This document shows positions 5,511 to 6,006 of a DNA stretch of 6,006 bases, piece by piece. The stretch spans positions 1-6,006 of the forward strand of contig JAUXGF010000198.1 of NCBI GenBank assembly GCA_030622395.1, in the 5' to 3' direction. The notes below the pieces were generated by a model that made no database searches, had not been told where the DNA came from, and worked only from the letters and a program-made list of their open reading frames with translations. Position numbers and translations under genes: made by a program. The stretch is from Calditrichaceae bacterium. GTDB taxonomy: Bacteria > Calditrichota > Calditrichia > Calditrichales > Calditrichaceae. Numbering within the stretch: the stretch's first letter is position 1; each line of letters opens with the position of its first letter.

Positions 5511-6006
5511 ATGGGAAAAATATTAGGTTTAATAATTATTTTAATATTAGAGTTCAATCATCTTTCAGGACAAGATTTTATTGGATACAGAAATGATAAT
5601 GGAATATTCTTTTACGAAAACAAAAATATGTTTGTTGATTTTGACAATAACCAAATTAAAGGTATTGAGCACAAGCAAGGATTAAAACCATTATTTATTA
5701 ATGATAAATCAATTATATATTTGAATAAAGAGAGTAATAAATTAAAAATATTTTCAGATTCCACAACATATACAATAAGTCTAAAAAAAAGGCCGTATTT
5801 TATAACTGCAAATAGTTCTTCTGAAATGATAGTTTTAAGTGATGAAGATTTTAGACTAAAAATACTAAATGTTCATACTGACAGAATTCAATCTATTGAA
5901 GGTTTTGCACCAATCTTTATAAATAATCAGCTCTATTTTAGTAATTATTTAGATGATGAAACTTCGACAGACATTTTAGTGAATATTTTCAAAGCAGATA
6001 TCGACA
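5511..6006 (+). CDS. Exported protein of unknown function, partial (runs off the window); candidate immunity partner of the Rhs tip
   Basis: The frame is open from ATG 5511 to the last base (165 complete codons). I do not recognise the family. Residues 1-20 form a signal peptide: Lys3, a hydrophobic core (about 4-13, LGLIIILILE) and a likely cleavage after LSG20 before Gln21. The mature part is rich in beta-type alternation and Asn, Lys and Ile. A P-x-F-I motif recurs at 60-63, 95-98 and 134-137, spaced 35 and 39 residues, which suggests propeller-like blades. It begins 39 bp after the Rhs tip stop with a strong ribosome site. Genes directly after Rhs toxin tips usually encode their immunity proteins, and a periplasmic location would suit protection from a wall-degrading toxin, but it looks longer than most immunity proteins. 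The DNA is extremely AT-rich, for example 9 of 60 G or C at 5701-5760 by hand count, which points to transfer. Confidence 0.8.
   Translation, partial: MGKILGLIIILILEFNHLSGQDFIGYRNDNGIFFYENKNMFVDFDNNQIKGIEHKQGLKPLFINDKSIIYLNKESNKLKIFSDSTTYTISLKKRPYFITANSSSEMIVLSDEDFRLKILNVHTDRIQSIEGFAPIFINNQLYFSNYLDDETSTDILVNIFKADID

Overview
The window looks like chromosomal DNA from a Gram-negative bacterium of the Bacteroidota/Ignavibacteria (FCB) type. That placement is tentative. It rests on the Rhs/YD-type core fragment, the abundance of short GC-rich hairpin repeats in AT-rich intergenic DNA, and exported proteins written in strongly AT-biased codons. No rRNA or other marker gene is present to confirm it.

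Layout. Positions 1-573 hold no gene. They contain a cluster of small palindromic repeats (about 1-302) and one isolated CCCCTC/GAGGGG hairpin (467-482). A class I mannose-6-phosphate isomerase gene (manA) lies on the minus strand at 574-1842, with a TTG start. A second gene-free stretch (1843-2437) separates it from a divergent plus-strand pair. It holds a 7-bp CAGC repeat, a large inverted-repeat block around a 10-bp hairpin, an AT palindrome and a purine-rich tract of about 8-bp period. The pair is a DUF47/PhoU-like protein (2438-3085) and a PiT-family inorganic phosphate transporter (3103-4593), 17 bp apart, together a standard low-affinity phosphate uptake operon. The transporter has an extra soluble C-terminal tail of about 155 residues.

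Right after the transporter the character of the DNA changes. Positions 4714-5471 hold only the last part of an Rhs protein: the end of the Rhs-associated core, joined at a DPTG motif to a unique C-terminal domain with Cys and His motifs resembling NlpC/P60- or CHAP-like peptidoglycan hydrolases. The rest of the Rhs protein is missing, the reading frame breaks at about 4780, and no convincing start codon exists, so this looks like an orphan, probably silent, rhs tip cassette. It is followed after 39 bp by a well-initiated gene (5511 to the window end) for a very AT-rich protein with a signal peptide and propeller-like P-x-F-I repeats. By position it is a candidate immunity partner.

The phosphate pair clearly works together. 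manA is an independent housekeeping gene. The Rhs tip and its neighbour are the accessory, probably horizontally acquired, part. The most interesting observations are the orphan toxin/immunity-like cassette behind a housekeeping operon, and two hairpin repeats that keep their geometry and flanks while their stem sequences change in a compensatory way.
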